Assembly: GCF_019097595.1 (NCBI RefSeq)
Contig: NC_080715.1
Span: forward strand, 24,960,573-25,024,572
DNA length: 64,000 nucleotides
Direction of reading: 5' to 3'
Origin: Hemibagrus wyckioides
Lineage: Eukaryota > Chordata > Actinopteri > Siluriformes > Bagridae
Numbering within the stretch: the stretch's first letter is position 1; the number at the start of each line of letters is the position of its first letter. Position numbers and translations under genes: made by a program. A model generated the notes under the pieces. The model saw only the letters and a list, made by a program, of their open reading frames with translations. It had not been told where the DNA came from and made no database searches. Positions 25,001 to 36,668 of the stretch are shown one piece after another.

Positions 25001-26370
25001 TGCCCTGCGATGATGGATTCTCCTGTGCAGGGCCCCGTGTTAATGGGATATGATCCAGATTCACTATAACCCTGGTCAAGGTAAAGTGGTTGCTGAAGGT
25101 AAAGTTTAGGTTACAAATATAGAGGTAAGCAGAGCGTTTGTGTTTGTCACCTTGGGATCATTCCTGGCATTTGGCCAGAAATCATTAATGTGGATGAGAT
25201 AATTGTCGTTGTGGTTGAGACATTTAAAGCTAATAATATACATGTGACTTCTACAATGAATTCTAACAGTCTGTAAATGTTGTTTGGCCTTCATTTAAAT
25301 GGATCTAATATTTAAATAACTTAAACAAATAGCAGGTACATTTAAACAATCAAGTGGTTTGTGTCCTTCAGTAGCTTCGGAAAGAAATCTTTAAATGCAG
25401 TTTTCTCACTTTTCAATATCAGGGTTAGATTTAGCACATACTTGAAAAAAAAAACAAAAAAACAGTTCCATTCAGGAGAAACTATCATTTTTAGTACAAT
25501 ACAGTATTGGATTGGAAAGCCAAATCATTTGCTTTTGCTATGCACTTAAGACATCAGAGTTTGGGATCAAAATCTGAATATGAGACTATACATGAGAAAG
25601 CATTCAGATTTAATTTTTAAAGTGTTGCCAATGAGCTTAAAAAACATAGCGCTCAAGGTGAACATTCTCTGCTGTCTTCAATTCATTGCAAAAACAACAG
25701 AATTGGCCATGCCATTCTAACACGTTTGGAGGGGGCTGAAAAAGAAAGTGTCAGTATTTCACCACTTGAAGTGTTTTCCCAGGTTGCTACCCTTTTTATA
25801 TTGAAGAAAATAACGTTGGCCATAAATAAGCTTTACAATCAGACAATCATGACACCATCCACCATCTCTCTCTAGTCTTTTGTTTTCCCAGATGTACACA
25901 CATGCACATGCGCACACACACACACACACTTACCGGACAGAAGTAGGAGTTCTCAGTAATGTAGCGGGCCACAGCGTGGTTGCTGGCTGAGGTAGCCATG
26001 ACCAAAAGCAAGGCATCACGTGCTTGCTGTCCCAGAGCTCCATCTCGATGGATAAATGGTACCAGCAGAGAGAAGATCAGCAGGTTTGTAGGACCCTGCT
26101 GTATTGTCCCACACTTAAACAACAGCTCCAACACAGCAGGCTGCCTTGCCATGGACACACAAACCTTAAAACACACATACACAAAAATCTACATAAAGCA
26201 ATCCCAAACAATAACATGTGAGCATTAACTGACACTCTTGACCTTAATCTGCATGATTTTATGCACTGCAATGCTGCCCTATGATTAGCTGAATAGAGGC
26301 TGGCATAAATGAGCAGGTGTACAAGTGGACAAGGTAGACAATGATTGTATGTGAAAATGTTTTTAAATTG

Positions 26371-26452
<82 letters not shown>

Positions 26453-28413
26453 ACTGAAATTTATGGATCAAAATCTTTAATTGTAATAAATGTTAATTTG
26501 CGGTTTTAACAAATTGAAGCCCACACATACACACCTGGTTGAGCAGCATAACGAGGCTGGCCTCCAGGTTAGGGGGACAGCCGAGTTGAGGGTCTACACA
26601 GGCTCCCAGCAGGATGAGTAGTGGCTGCAGCACAGCGCTGTTCTGGAGCAAGGGCTGATGGGATTGGCCAATTAGCATTTCAAACAGCTTCAGTAGAGCT
26701 GTTTGACTATCAGGGTCCAGACCACGGCGCACATGCCACTGTACCAGTCGCTCCAGGATATTCTCAGACACCACCAGCTCCAGAATAGGGCCAAAAGCTG
26801 AGAAAGAGATGTAATAATAGCAACATTGTTATTGGGCTTAAGTTTAATCCACACTTCATGTGAACACTCAATCAATCAATTTGTTTTATAGTCAGTGCAT
26901 ATTTTCTATTTGTTGCTTGACCAAAGCTAATGTGGGAAATAGAAAAATCTACTCTTCTGAGACATTTACAACAATGAGACATGTAAATTGTTCTTAAGCA
27001 CCTACTCAGATGAATTCTCAGTATAAAATACTTCACAAATCACAGATGTGCTTGAAAGCCTACACATGGTATTTGGCAGATTAAAGTGGGTTATTCTGAA
27101 CCTTGTGGATCGCTGTCGCCCCCTGCTGGTCTTTCCTCTGCGAGTAGACACAGCATTTGATCAGTGTGATTCCTCACTGCTGTCAAATCATCAGCTCCCC
27201 CAGCTGTAGAGTCCCTTTGCTCTAATACCCATGACACCTGTTAATGTGGATGGAAGCCAGGTGTGAGAAAACAGCAGCAATTTTGAATGCCTCAGGCTTT
27301 AAGCTGAGGGATGTTATAAAATACAGTGGTTGCCTATAATAGATATTTTATGTAATATATATTTTATTTGAAATGGTCTCTATTTTTTCCACTAGGCTTA
27401 ACATAACATCCATAACACAAAATTCTGCATTTCTATGCATGTAAGGCATGTGACATAGCTAATGCCCAAGATGGGTGTAATAGAGTTATTTAAAAGAATC
27501 AGGATGTAAGAACAAGAAGATTTTGTGTATTATATAACAGCCTTGGAACACAAAAAGAGCACAAACACTCTTACATATCATTGTGACCATGTAATGGACA
27601 CGTCAACAGAGGAGGGTGTTTCCTAGCCTAGCTCTGACAGAATCCAAGATGCTTTACATATTTGTCTGAATCTCAGGTCCCAACACACTTGTCCGGCACA
27701 GTCATTCTTGGATGAACAGAATATGTTCCTGGAACATGCTTTTGTTTTTTCCTGAAACCTTTCCTTTAAACTAAATTGCTGCCATCTGATGTCAGCAGCG
27801 TATGCTTCCTTTTAACAACTTTACACAGCTTTACTTAATCTATGAACTAAACTGCCGAGGCACACAACAGATTTAGTCTCAAAACTGGATAGAGCAACTG
27901 AAGAAGTTTTCATTCAGCTTCAATTCAAGGAATAATACTGATGATGTCAAATTTGAGAAGAATCATGTTTATGGCTGTGTTGATGGAAGAAGAAAAATGC
28001 AGCTTTTCTAGGCAACTAGAAAAATGTCACACATAAGGCCAGGACCACATGTATAGCAATGTAAGTCGTTTTTGAATAGGAATATACAAGACTATACAGA
28101 CAATTCACACTCTCATCCTGAGCGTGGTTCAGGCACTAAGGCATATACACATGCACAACCCCAAGCAGATCCTGTTTTAGGGAGTCCTTTTGTTCTCCAC
28201 TGTCCAAATACCTTGTGATTAAGACTCAAGTGAGCAGAAACTGCAACTAGAAAAATCAGTTTTGTGTCTGTGTGCCTGTATCACCTGTCTCCAATGGTTC
28301 TCAAACACCATCAAGCATGTCTCGGGGTCGGCAGTGCACGGGCTAGATGGGGCAACGTTGCGACTATTCCGCCCCTCTGGACCCCTGGGAGTTATACGAC
28401 TCAGCCAGCTCAT
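18666..28413 (-). CDS. fhip1b: FHF complex subunit HOOK-interacting protein 1B (FAM160A2)
   Basis: Twelve minus-strand coding exons, each bounded by AG/GT, join in frame: 28413-28285, 27237-27102, 26797-26535, 26164-25934, 24720-24475, 24324-24157, 23983-23904, 23802-23633, 22087-20744, 20623-20445, 19364-19202 and 18979-18666. The product is 1,140 residues against about 970 in human; the excess is in the large exon 9. It starts MSWLSRITPRGPEG and matches FAM160A2 throughout: ADPETCLMVFENHW, GGADDLTAVRNHT, LVPFIHRDGALGQQARDALL, ASTAYLDLFLRSISE, PSTPSRLALF, LLRSFLLNTNMVFQPSVKSL and EALRVKNTVYCAVIF. Residues about 1-475 form the conserved helical RAI16-like/FHIP region. Residues about 475-922 (exon 9) are Ser/Pro-rich and probably disordered, and about 923-1140 are conserved again. 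In mammals FHIP1B joins AKTIP/FTS and HOOK proteins and links dynein to RAB5 early endosomes in the cytoplasm. No frame break was seen. Confidence 0.95.
19040..19084. repeat. (TAAA)n microsatellite in fhip1b intron 11
   Basis: About ten perfect AAAT-type units lie about 60 bases upstream of the exon 12 acceptor on the gene's strand. Confidence 0.95.
19457..19985 (-). mobile_element. internally deleted Tc1-like element in fhip1b intron 10
   Basis: The left end ACACCAATCAGGCATAACAT is a terminus common to fish Tc1-like elements. The minus strand of the interior encodes the N-terminal DNA-binding part of the transposase (for example RRATVTQIAEEVNAGSERKV). The catalytic half is missing, and the right terminus is truncated near 19985. 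The copy at 34222-34757 has the same internal junction, so the two derive from one deletion product. Non-coding today. Confidence 0.75.
22280..22600 (+). repeat. tRNA-derived SINE in fhip1b intron 8
   Basis: The head reads GGGGCAGCACAGTGGCTTAG. It carries a Pol III A-box-like TGGCTTAGTGG and, about 40 bases on, a B-box-like GGTTCAAATTCC. The body includes TGTGTGGAGTTTGCATGTTC and CCTCCCACAGTCC, phrases typical of an abundant teleost tRNA SINE. The tail (GGACTGGCGACCTGTCCAG) is recognisable. No tRNA fold with a CCA end is expected. Confidence 0.75.
22943..23538. mobile_element. non-autonomous hAT-type element in fhip1b intron 8
   Basis: The two ends carry inverted hAT-like termini: GGGTGTCCAAATTTTT on the left, and TAGTTTGGACACCGCTG on the right, which reads CGGTGTCCAAACTA in reverse. 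The motif GTGTCCAAACTAC next to a GCAGGCTG-type repeat is typical of Charlie-like hAT elements. No transposase frame is present. Confidence 0.6.
24905..24945. repeat. A-rich tract with periodic G
   Basis: A run of A8-9G units, (AAAAAAAAG)n-like, in fhip1b intron 4. Simple sequence only. Confidence 0.85.
24975..25100 (+). repeat. SINE 3' portion in fhip1b intron 4
   Basis: GTGCCCTGCGATGATGGATT and the following phrases, ending GGTAAAGTGGTTGCTGAAGG, match the tail of a common fish tRNA-derived SINE. The Pol III head is missing. Confidence 0.55.
26372..26450. repeat. (TA)n microsatellite, about 78 bp, in fhip1b intron 3
   Basis: A nearly perfect alternating AT run of about 39 units. Such tracts can extrude cruciforms and often vary in length between individuals. 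Confidence 0.97.
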
Positions 28414-28753
28414 CTTAGCTTCTAGGTCTTAGTTCAAAATTCTTGAAGTAGGGCTCTTCCAGGACAGAGGGGATGATCAGGAGAGAAAGGGAGGGGAGAA
28501 AGAAAAGGAGGAGGAAGGGAAAAGAAGAGAGGAGAGGAGAGGGAAAGAGGGGAAGGAAGGGAGCAAGTAACACAAAACAGCCAAAGACAGAGTGTGTACA
28601 GGTACACAAGAGAGAATGGGAGGTGAGAGACTAAAAAGGACGGAGTTCGGCCGGTGTCCTCAGCAAGGGTTGTCACGGTAACAGGACAGTCAGAATGTGG
28701 GACTGAAACAGGTCAGCAATGTCATCCAGTCTGTAGCCGACACCACTCCATAC
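28285..28753 (-). other. fhip1b: fhip1b exon with start codon; 5' UTR part 28414-28753
   Basis: On the minus strand a strong acceptor (pyrimidine tract then CCCCTGCAG) ends at 28754, and the fhip1b ATG lies 340 bases downstream in the same uninterrupted stretch. The donor after the coding part is at 28285/28284. The UTR includes a long polypyrimidine run and an 80-codon upstream frame that ends at 28434, about 20 bases before the main ATG. The exon start is inferred; a smaller exon using a later acceptor is possible. Confidence 0.55.
28482..28565. repeat. polypurine/polypyrimidine tract in fhip1b 5' UTR
   Basis: About 80 bases of almost uninterrupted A/G on the plus strand (C/T on the transcribed sense strand of fhip1b), in GGA/GAA units. 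It could serve as a strong pyrimidine tract for splicing or form a triplex. Confidence 0.85.
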
Positions 28754-31146
28754 CTGCAGGGGGACAGAAGGACCGAGTCATGTCAGTGATGTGTGCTGCA
28801 CACCTGCAATGCAACAAACAGTAAATACAATATAGGAAAAGAAAGAACAGATGAATATACACACACACACACACACACACACAGTGCATATCTGCTCTCT
28901 TTGCTGATCAAAGCTCTTCCACTGATTTGCATCTATTTATTTCCAAAAGTTGCAGTCCTGCCTACTGGAATGTGATTAGCCCATATCTACTGTCCCCCAA
29001 ACCTCCAGTCTCACTCTTCTTACTCTACTCATCTTGCTTTAGTGCCTTGGTTATTTATTATTTGCGAAACACTAGGGTGTTACGTGCACAGTTCTAACTC
29101 AGATTGTCATAATGCAGAGCTCTCTGAACATTTTTGGGCAAAACATCACAGACAGACAGTATGAAATTTCTGCAAATCCAAGGTTCACCCTTTTTATTCC
29201 AGATATACAATATATAGCACTACTGCAATTATCCTTTCATTCATACGTGTAACATAATTTACTAAAACCAAATATGAGGTTTTGATACAAAGCAGATGTT
29301 TATATTTGCAATATAATTTTGGGTACAGGTAGAAACTGCATGAGTGGCGTTGTTCACACACTTGCTGTGTATCATGTACATCCAGGACTACAGTAATATG
29401 GACCCTATTCATTTAAACATGGCTTGTCTGAATGTGACTCTCAGTAACAATTTAGAATATAAAACACAAAATCTGTCCAATATTATTTTGTGAAATAAAT
29501 TAATACAATGAAAAACAGGAGATTTTAAGTTTCTCTCACAACCCCAATTGTAAATCAAGTGACTCTACATGGGGCTGCTACCCCTAGTTTGGAAATTCCG
29601 TCTCTAATAAGATGTCGACTCCCTGTCTTTTTTAAAACAAAGGTTTCTTAAACTCACTCCAGTGATAATGTTTGCTCTTTTACCATCTGCTGATTCATTT
29701 TATTTAATTTTCTTGAAAAGGTTTAATTAGAAGCTTAAGTTCCTTTATGCATAGCAAGCCATCTTGTCATGTGACATTCCAGCAAGTTTTTGTAATGGTA
29801 GGGTGGAGTCCCTGGAAAAGTTTAAACAGAGGAGCTCTCTGCTGGCGTGTCATTAGGATATTTAGGTTCGAAGCACCAGTGTATATTTTTTAAGACATCA
29901 ATGTCATACAAGGTTTTCTTTCCCACAAAATGGAACACAAAATTGACAAGTAAGACAGATCTGAAGTTAAAAGTGACATTATTTGATCTCTGATAAATCT
30001 TCTAAATAGTTTATAAATAGAACGGAATAGTCTTATAAATTCCGTAACAAGCAGCGCCCCATGAATTCCACCCCAAAAATTCAGAAAGCTTCCTGGAACA
30101 TCACAAGATGGCTTGCTTCCCAAAAAGGAACTCACTCACCCCAAAGGAGGGAATCATGCCAAGGGAACCACAAGGTAGGAGGGCTGAAACGGCACCAGAA
30201 GCCTGTGCTGAGTCTCAAAGCACAAGACAATCTATGGTCTGTCCATCACGACTATGCAACTAACAGTGACATTGGCAAGAGCAGTGACAGAGCAAAAAAC
30301 CAAATTATTCTAGGTACAGAATGTGCAGTTCTACGCTGCCTCACAGGAAGTAGCATAGTAACACGTGATGAACAATTCTGGGAAGAAATTACCTAACATT
30401 TTCAGAGATTTTATGACTGGAAAAAAACATGGATCTAAGGTCATACAAAAGTGTAGCGGATCTGCCTCCGATCTAACATCTGTAACATTACACAGCCCAT
30501 GCACCAACACTGAAAACTCTTTATTCCTTAGAAAGCAAAGCAGACTGACAGCAGACTACTGTTCATCAGCATAATTACAGACAAGTGAGGTCACTGCACT
30601 ACAACAGAAGCCAGAGAGATGAAATCTGCTCTGAATTCTTTATCTGATCTGGCTATAAGTAACAATGTGCAGAACATTTCCTGCCCATTTACTAGCAATG
30701 GCAAAAAGAAAAAAGTATAGCAGTTCAAAAAAGCAACTGGTTTGAAAAAGACTATTTGCGCCAAGGCATTTTGAACGCTGGGGAAAATGCTTATACCTTC
30801 AGAAATAATTTGTATTTACAATTCTGTATTTCAAATATTTGAAAAAAAAAAGTGAAAAAATATTTGAAGAAACATTTGAATAAGAGAAAAAAAACTGTTT
30901 CCATAATTTGCTATAGATGGCGCTGTTACTATTTTTGCACAACATTGTGAATGCTATTTCTTGAAGTAATGAATAAATGGGAACCATGAAATGCCACTGC
31001 AACTGAGAAGTCAACTTGAGCTATTCTTCTCCAATCTGAGCTTCTTCCCTGTTTACAGAGTGACATCAAATCAACATGGAGGCACATAGTATCAAAAACA
31101 GACAAAGAAAATTTTTTTACTTTTAATATTGACTAATGTTGATTAT

Positions 31147-31180
31147 TGATTAATCTAAACTATTAGCTTTAGATTAATCA
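31147..31180. repeat. perfect 13-bp inverted repeat
   Basis: TGATTAATCTAAA and TTTAGATTAATCA are exact inverse copies around an 8-base loop. The arms contain TAATCT-type homeodomain core sites facing each other. Confidence 0.8.
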
Positions 31181-33589
31181 AGATGTTGACATTTTGGTTT
31201 GTTAAATCTAAAACAGTGACTATACATCACTCATCTAGAACAACTTAGATGCCTACATTGTTGCTTACAAAATATGAACAGCAAAAATGACCCAATTCCA
31301 AAACTGACCGATTATATTTTAGGTAGACTTGTTCATTTGTATTTTCACTCCTGCACCAATGACATACCTATGAATTGATATTCAATCCTTTCTTTGTTGA
31401 GCTCTTGATAGATGTTTTTCTTGATTAGAAAATTATATAAAACTATATAAATTATATAAAGAAAATATGCTCTAAAACTCACCTCATCACATAATCTAAT
31501 CATATTTCCTTCAAAAAAAATAATGCTTTGTTATGCTGAATTCTTATTGTTTTGCATATTTAAAAAATCTAATTTTATTTGAATACTTTAGCAACTAAAT
31601 ATTTTACAATATGATAGAATTTGTATGTTAGCTGCTCAAAATGCCAACAATCATTTCATAATGCTATTCGAAATGAATCAGTGAATCTTTTAATGTTCTT
31701 GCTGCAGCATCCGAGGGTCCTGTTTCCAATCCAATCCGAATGCAATTCATGTGAAAAAACACTGCAGGTAGTGAAGAGTTAAACCAGGGCACACATAAGG
31801 CCATTGAAAGGTTTTGCATCATTTAAATTGGCTGGAAAATGCACAAATCAAATTAGAGCAATGGCAGCTGAGTGGACAGAGTCCTGCACCACTGACTGGA
31901 CAGCGGGGAGCGGCCGATCTTAGCAAGCTCCCTGAGCAAGTCTATTCTCAACCCTCAACACACAAAGCTTTTCCCGGCATGGATTTATCATTTTTAGAGA
32001 TGCATGCAACATTCTGAGTATACTGTAGTACACTGACACTGCTAAATAATATAGGCTTCTTAGGCAACAGTATACCTGAACCATTTTGTAACATGGGATA
32101 TGCTGTGTTCTTCTTCACTATAGAGAGTAATCTCACAGAAGCGTGAGCAATTATGCACATTCATTGAGAAGTCAAAGCTGTGTTCCAAACAGGTGCACTA
32201 AATATTATGCCTAAGTATTAAAGACATCTGTATTGTTCTGACATACTTCCATAGCATGGTTGAGCATGGTTTGTAGTTTTCATGAGTCTGAAAATAAAAA
32301 TAATCTCCCATGGTTCTAGTAGTACAGAAGAATTACAAGAATAAAAATACAAGACTACTGAATTTGTGTAGGGTTTTTTATTCTTCTAAATTTGCAACAC
32401 AATTTGCAGGGTGTTTTTTTGTTGTTGTTGTTTTCCAGAAAATTAATTGCTCAATTTTACTCAATTGGTGAAACTGCATGCACGGGATTCTTCTTTTAAA
32501 CTCCTACCATGTAATTAGACACATGTAATTACTTTCTTGTATTCATGTTCAACACACATGAACTGAAAAGTGCTTTGGCTGGATGTGTGCTGTAATGACG
32601 GCACGTCTTGGCCCAAATCTGAGGATCTATGTGTGGTATTTTTAAAACATTGCAAGCTCTGCTGCATGTTTCCGATTTTGTCTTGATTATGCATTAATTT
32701 CTGTGATATTTAGGAAAATAATGACATGTTCAAGCATCAGTTGTGTCTGCTTATATAGAATTTTAAATCATGACAAATTTAGCAAGAACTTTACTAAATT
32801 AGTCCGATAGAAGACACAATTGTAAATACTAAAATGTAGCTGACTAACTTCTAAACAGCTAACAGCTCTGAATTAATCATCGACAAAACCTGAACCCAAG
32901 GTACAAGGTGCTCTGTAATATACATATACAATTTCAAGCAGGAGCCTGCTTTGGTATCTCAATTTCCTGTTGATGTAAAAACAGACCATGGGAGAAATTT
33001 ACAGCTGTAACCCGTCACCTGCCTACAGCAATGAAAATGGAGAAAGCTGACAGACCTAATGGGACACTGCGTTATGTTAGAAAACAACTAATTCCCACAT
33101 AAACCTGTAATAAATCAACATATTAATAGGAACAAAATTAAACAGCGATTAACTTAGTTCCTGCATCAGATAGGTAACTTTGCTAAGTAAAGAAATCAAT
33201 TGGCAAATGGTACACGTCACAAAAAAATGTGATCTTTTACAGTAATTACGAAAAGATCTTTTTTACTGTGTAAAATTTCTAGACTACATGAACATTGTTA
33301 GTGTTAAACACATGAACAAGTCCACAAAGCTCAGTTTCACACAGTTTCACACCTGAAACTAAGGTCCATTTATTCTTCCATACAAACATGCATGTAGCTT
33401 GGATGGGATGAAGGATGGCAAGTTGGAAAAGTCATTACCCAAATCCAAAATGTATAAGCTGCCTATGCAACTCCTTAGTGACTGCTTGGTATGGACATGA
33501 GATTGAACACATGCAGAAACATGTGGGAGAACCAACCGCATGTTTCACTCTCTTCAAACACATCTATCACGTGCTTGTTGGTCGTAATG

Positions 33590-34165
33590 CATCTATACTA
33601 TATAAGAGGACTTAAAAAAGGTATCTGGACAACTGATCTTTACAACCCTATATCTGCCTTCCACAACCTGCTGCCACAAAGTTGGAAGCACCCATGCTCC
33701 TGAGTGGTGCAAGAGAAAAATTGTCACCCAGAAATCAGACTGAGATCACAAGTTTGAATCCAGACAATGCCACAGTCATCTGTCCAAGAGAGCAAAACTG
33801 GCTGTGCTCCCTGGGTGGGAGGGATGGCATATATTCTCTCTGCTGTCAATCACAGTGACACTAGCCAATCATGCTTGTCAGGTCTTCCATGCAGCAGGGG
33901 TGGATAGCTCTATCCTGTGCATGTGTTGCACTGCACTTTGATGCAGCATTAGAAAAGCAGGTCAAAACGATGAGGTTGGGTGGATTCACGTGTCTTGGAC
34001 GAAGCAACTGAATGGAGACCTAAATGAACTGATTGTTTGGACTGAAAAAAAAAATTGGAAGCACAACTTCCAATATATAGTGTATTTGTATAGTTTGCCA
34101 AGGTAGATGTTGAAAAACTCACAGTGCCCTGACCTCACTGAACACAGCTGAGATGAACTGGGATG
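33590..34165. mobile_element. Tc1-like remnant interrupted by a SINE
   Basis: The outer pieces (about 33590-33691 and 34065-34165) resemble the fish Tc1 family with ends of the ACTATAT type and the interior phrases CTGCCACAAAGTTGGAAGCA and GCCCTGACCTCACTGAACAC. They are split by the SINE at 33692-34054. Confidence 0.6.
33692..34054 (+). repeat. tRNA-derived SINE with 10-bp target duplication
   Basis: The insertion is flanked by TTGGAAGCAC at 33682-33691 and again at 34055-34064, an exact 10-bp target-site duplication. The head reads GCTCCTGAGTGGTGCAAGAG, with a B-box-like GTTTGAATCC about 50 bases on. The body includes GGTGGGAGGGATGGC-type phrases, and an A-run precedes the right duplication. 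Confidence 0.8.
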
Positions 34166-34221
34166 GCAGCTAGCTTGTTTGTTAGCAGTATTTTCTATAT
34201 GCTAAATATCAATATTTATTA

Positions 34222-34757
34222 TACACCAATCAGGCACAAAATTATGACCACCTGCCTAATATTGTGTTGGTTTTGCTGCCAAAACAGCCCTGACCCATCA
34301 TGCACTGTGAATTCTGACACCTTTCTATCAGAACCAGCATTAACTTCTTCAGCAATTTGAGCAACAGTAGCTCGTCACTTGGATCGGATCACACGGGTCA
34401 GCCTTCGCTCCCCACGTGCATCAATGAGCCTTGGCCGCCCATGACCCTGTCACCGGTTCACCACTGTTACCTCCTTGGACCACTTCTGATAGATACTGAC
34501 CACTGCAGGCCGGGAACACCCCACAAGAGCTGCAGTTTTGGAGATGATCTGATCCAGTTGACTAACCATCACAATTTGGCCCTTGTCAAACTCGCTCAAA
34601 TCCTTACGCTTGTACATATTTCCTGCTTCTAACACATCAACTCTGAGGACAAAATGTTCACTTGCTGCCTAATATATCCCACCCACTAACAGGTGCCATG
34701 ATGACAAGATAATAAGCGTTATTCACTTCACCTGTCACTGCTCATAATGTTATGCCA
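34222..34757 (-). mobile_element. internally deleted Tc1-like element, second copy
   Basis: The left end TACACCAATCAGGCACAAAA pairs with the right end CATAATGTTATGCC. The minus strand from 34635 encodes an N-terminal DNA-binding region ([14 protein letters not shown], then [19 protein letters not shown]). The catalytic half is absent. It shares its deletion junction with the copy at 19457-19985. Confidence 0.8.
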
Positions 34758-36368
34758 GTGCATGCTGAAAATGTAGCATTGACTTACAACTCTTACCTGT
34801 AGCACAGTGTATCCTAGAAAGCTAATGCTTCATATTTCCTGTGATAGAGAGGGAAATCTGTGGTAGAAAATCCTCCTGATAGTTCTGGGGTAGAGCTTCA
34901 CACAGCACTCTCTTCCCACCTTCCCAAGGTCCTGTTCACACTCTGGAAGAGAACAATAAGACTAACTACACATTTTGTTGAAGGTATTCAGCCCACCCAA
35001 GTTATGGCTCCATTCACACTAAAATAAAAGAAACAGCTTTTGTTCGCAGCAGTGGTAAGCCTGTTGAGTTTATGTGCCACCTAAAGACCTTCGTGTGACA
35101 AGTGTCTACGACTCAAAGGGATATCATTTTTGACAAAGACATTCTTCTGGCCATCAGTTTGGGTTTTGTGAATAGAGCTGGAATAACTTTTACTACGGTT
35201 TGGATTTTCTATGTAAAGTAATTTATGATTACTATACATATGATTATTCAAAATTGTACTGGACACTTCAGGTTAGCACATGGCTTACATTTTAAGAAAA
35301 TCTTGTCCTTTGTAGATTGCATCTGATCTAACATTAGACAACTTTTGGCATAGAAATCAAAGATACATGATTAAAAAACATGATTAAAGAATTCTGGGCT
35401 GAAAGTAATTATTAATAGTTAAATTAAAACCAAAACTAAACCTGTGGACTCGGATGTAATACTAATATTATGTGATGATAATGAAATAGTACCAATATTA
35501 CCAAATGTCTCTAAATAAAAGTGTCCATTAAAAAAAATGCATTCTTTTATTTATTTTTTTTTATTCTGGCAGGACTTGCAACTATAAATCTAGGATCAAT
35601 ATTTTACCTATATTTTAGCTACACTGAATCAATGATAAACACATGCCTATTAATAACAGCTATTACAAGCCCCTGCAGCAAGCTAAATAAACCTGTAATC
35701 ATCATGATTTTCACACATAGTTTACAGCTAGGTTAAGTCAGGACCAGAAAGAAGAGGACAAAAAGACAAACGGGGAGAGAAAAGAAGAGAGAAGAGCAGT
35801 GCAACTGTAACTTAGCAAACCAGCATCGTTTCATACCACTAACTAGCTAAATGTACTGATGTATAATCTATATTTAAAAGCATAGTTTGGTCAAGGATTA
35901 AAAAAATTTGCTTTACACAATTTTTCACAAATACAGATTAATCAAAAAGACTGCATGATAAACACCTATTGTGTTCTTTAACAGTGCAGCAATGGCGTTG
36001 CATTAAAAATGTAAGGAGAAGCAGCACTGGACAAATAATAATTCAGTCAGCTGGCCCAGCAGGCACGCAGAATCTCCAGTGTAATTGTCCAGATCCTGCA
36101 TTGGTAACCTAGACAACATACCTTACTAGAATAAACACACAGCAAGCTACTTAACTAGTTATGTGCATTACCACAAGCTGAACTAACAAATACATAAACT
36201 CCCATTTGTGACCTCAACCAAAAGTCACCAGTTCAACAGATGTTTTTTTCACAGCTATGAGCTCAGATGTTCTCTCCTAACACAACAGTAATCATGTGTC
36301 TAGCATGTTTATTTTCTTTCTATATGATTAACTCTGACGTGACTGCACCTTTTGCTTGCACAAGGGTT

Positions 36369-36668
36369 ACACTACATGGCCAAACGTTTGTGGACACCTG
36401 ACAGTCACACCCATTTTCCTGAGTTATTCCCTGAACTGTTGCCATAAAGTTAGAAACAACAGTTGTACCTGTACCTGTACCACCTGACCTCCACCCCGCT
36501 TGAACCCGACTTCCTCACCTGATCTCACTAATGCTCTTTGTGCTGAATGAGCATAAAGTCTTCCCAAAAAAGTGGAGCTTATTATAACAGCAAAGAGGGG
36601 AATAAATCTGAATGAGATGTTCAACAAGCACATATGGGTGTGATGGTCAGGTGTCCATAAGCTTTTGC
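36369..36668. mobile_element. MITE of the ACTATATGGCC Tc1 family
   Basis: The left end (CACTACATGGCCAAACG, then TGTGGACACCTGACAGTCAC) is mirrored by the right end (GTGATGGTCAGGTGTCCATAA). About 300 bp in all, with no transposase frame. Confidence 0.75.

Noticed and set aside
26259..26471. Open frame across the TA repeat
   Set aside because: It encodes only Ile-Tyr repeats from the microsatellite.
28434..28676. Minus-strand frame beginning TTLAEDTGR as a missing fhip1b exon
   Set aside because: It resembles the human TLLAEDR segment only by chance. The true counterpart (QMLCLLAEERP) is in the exon at 27237-27102, and this frame lies upstream of the start codon.
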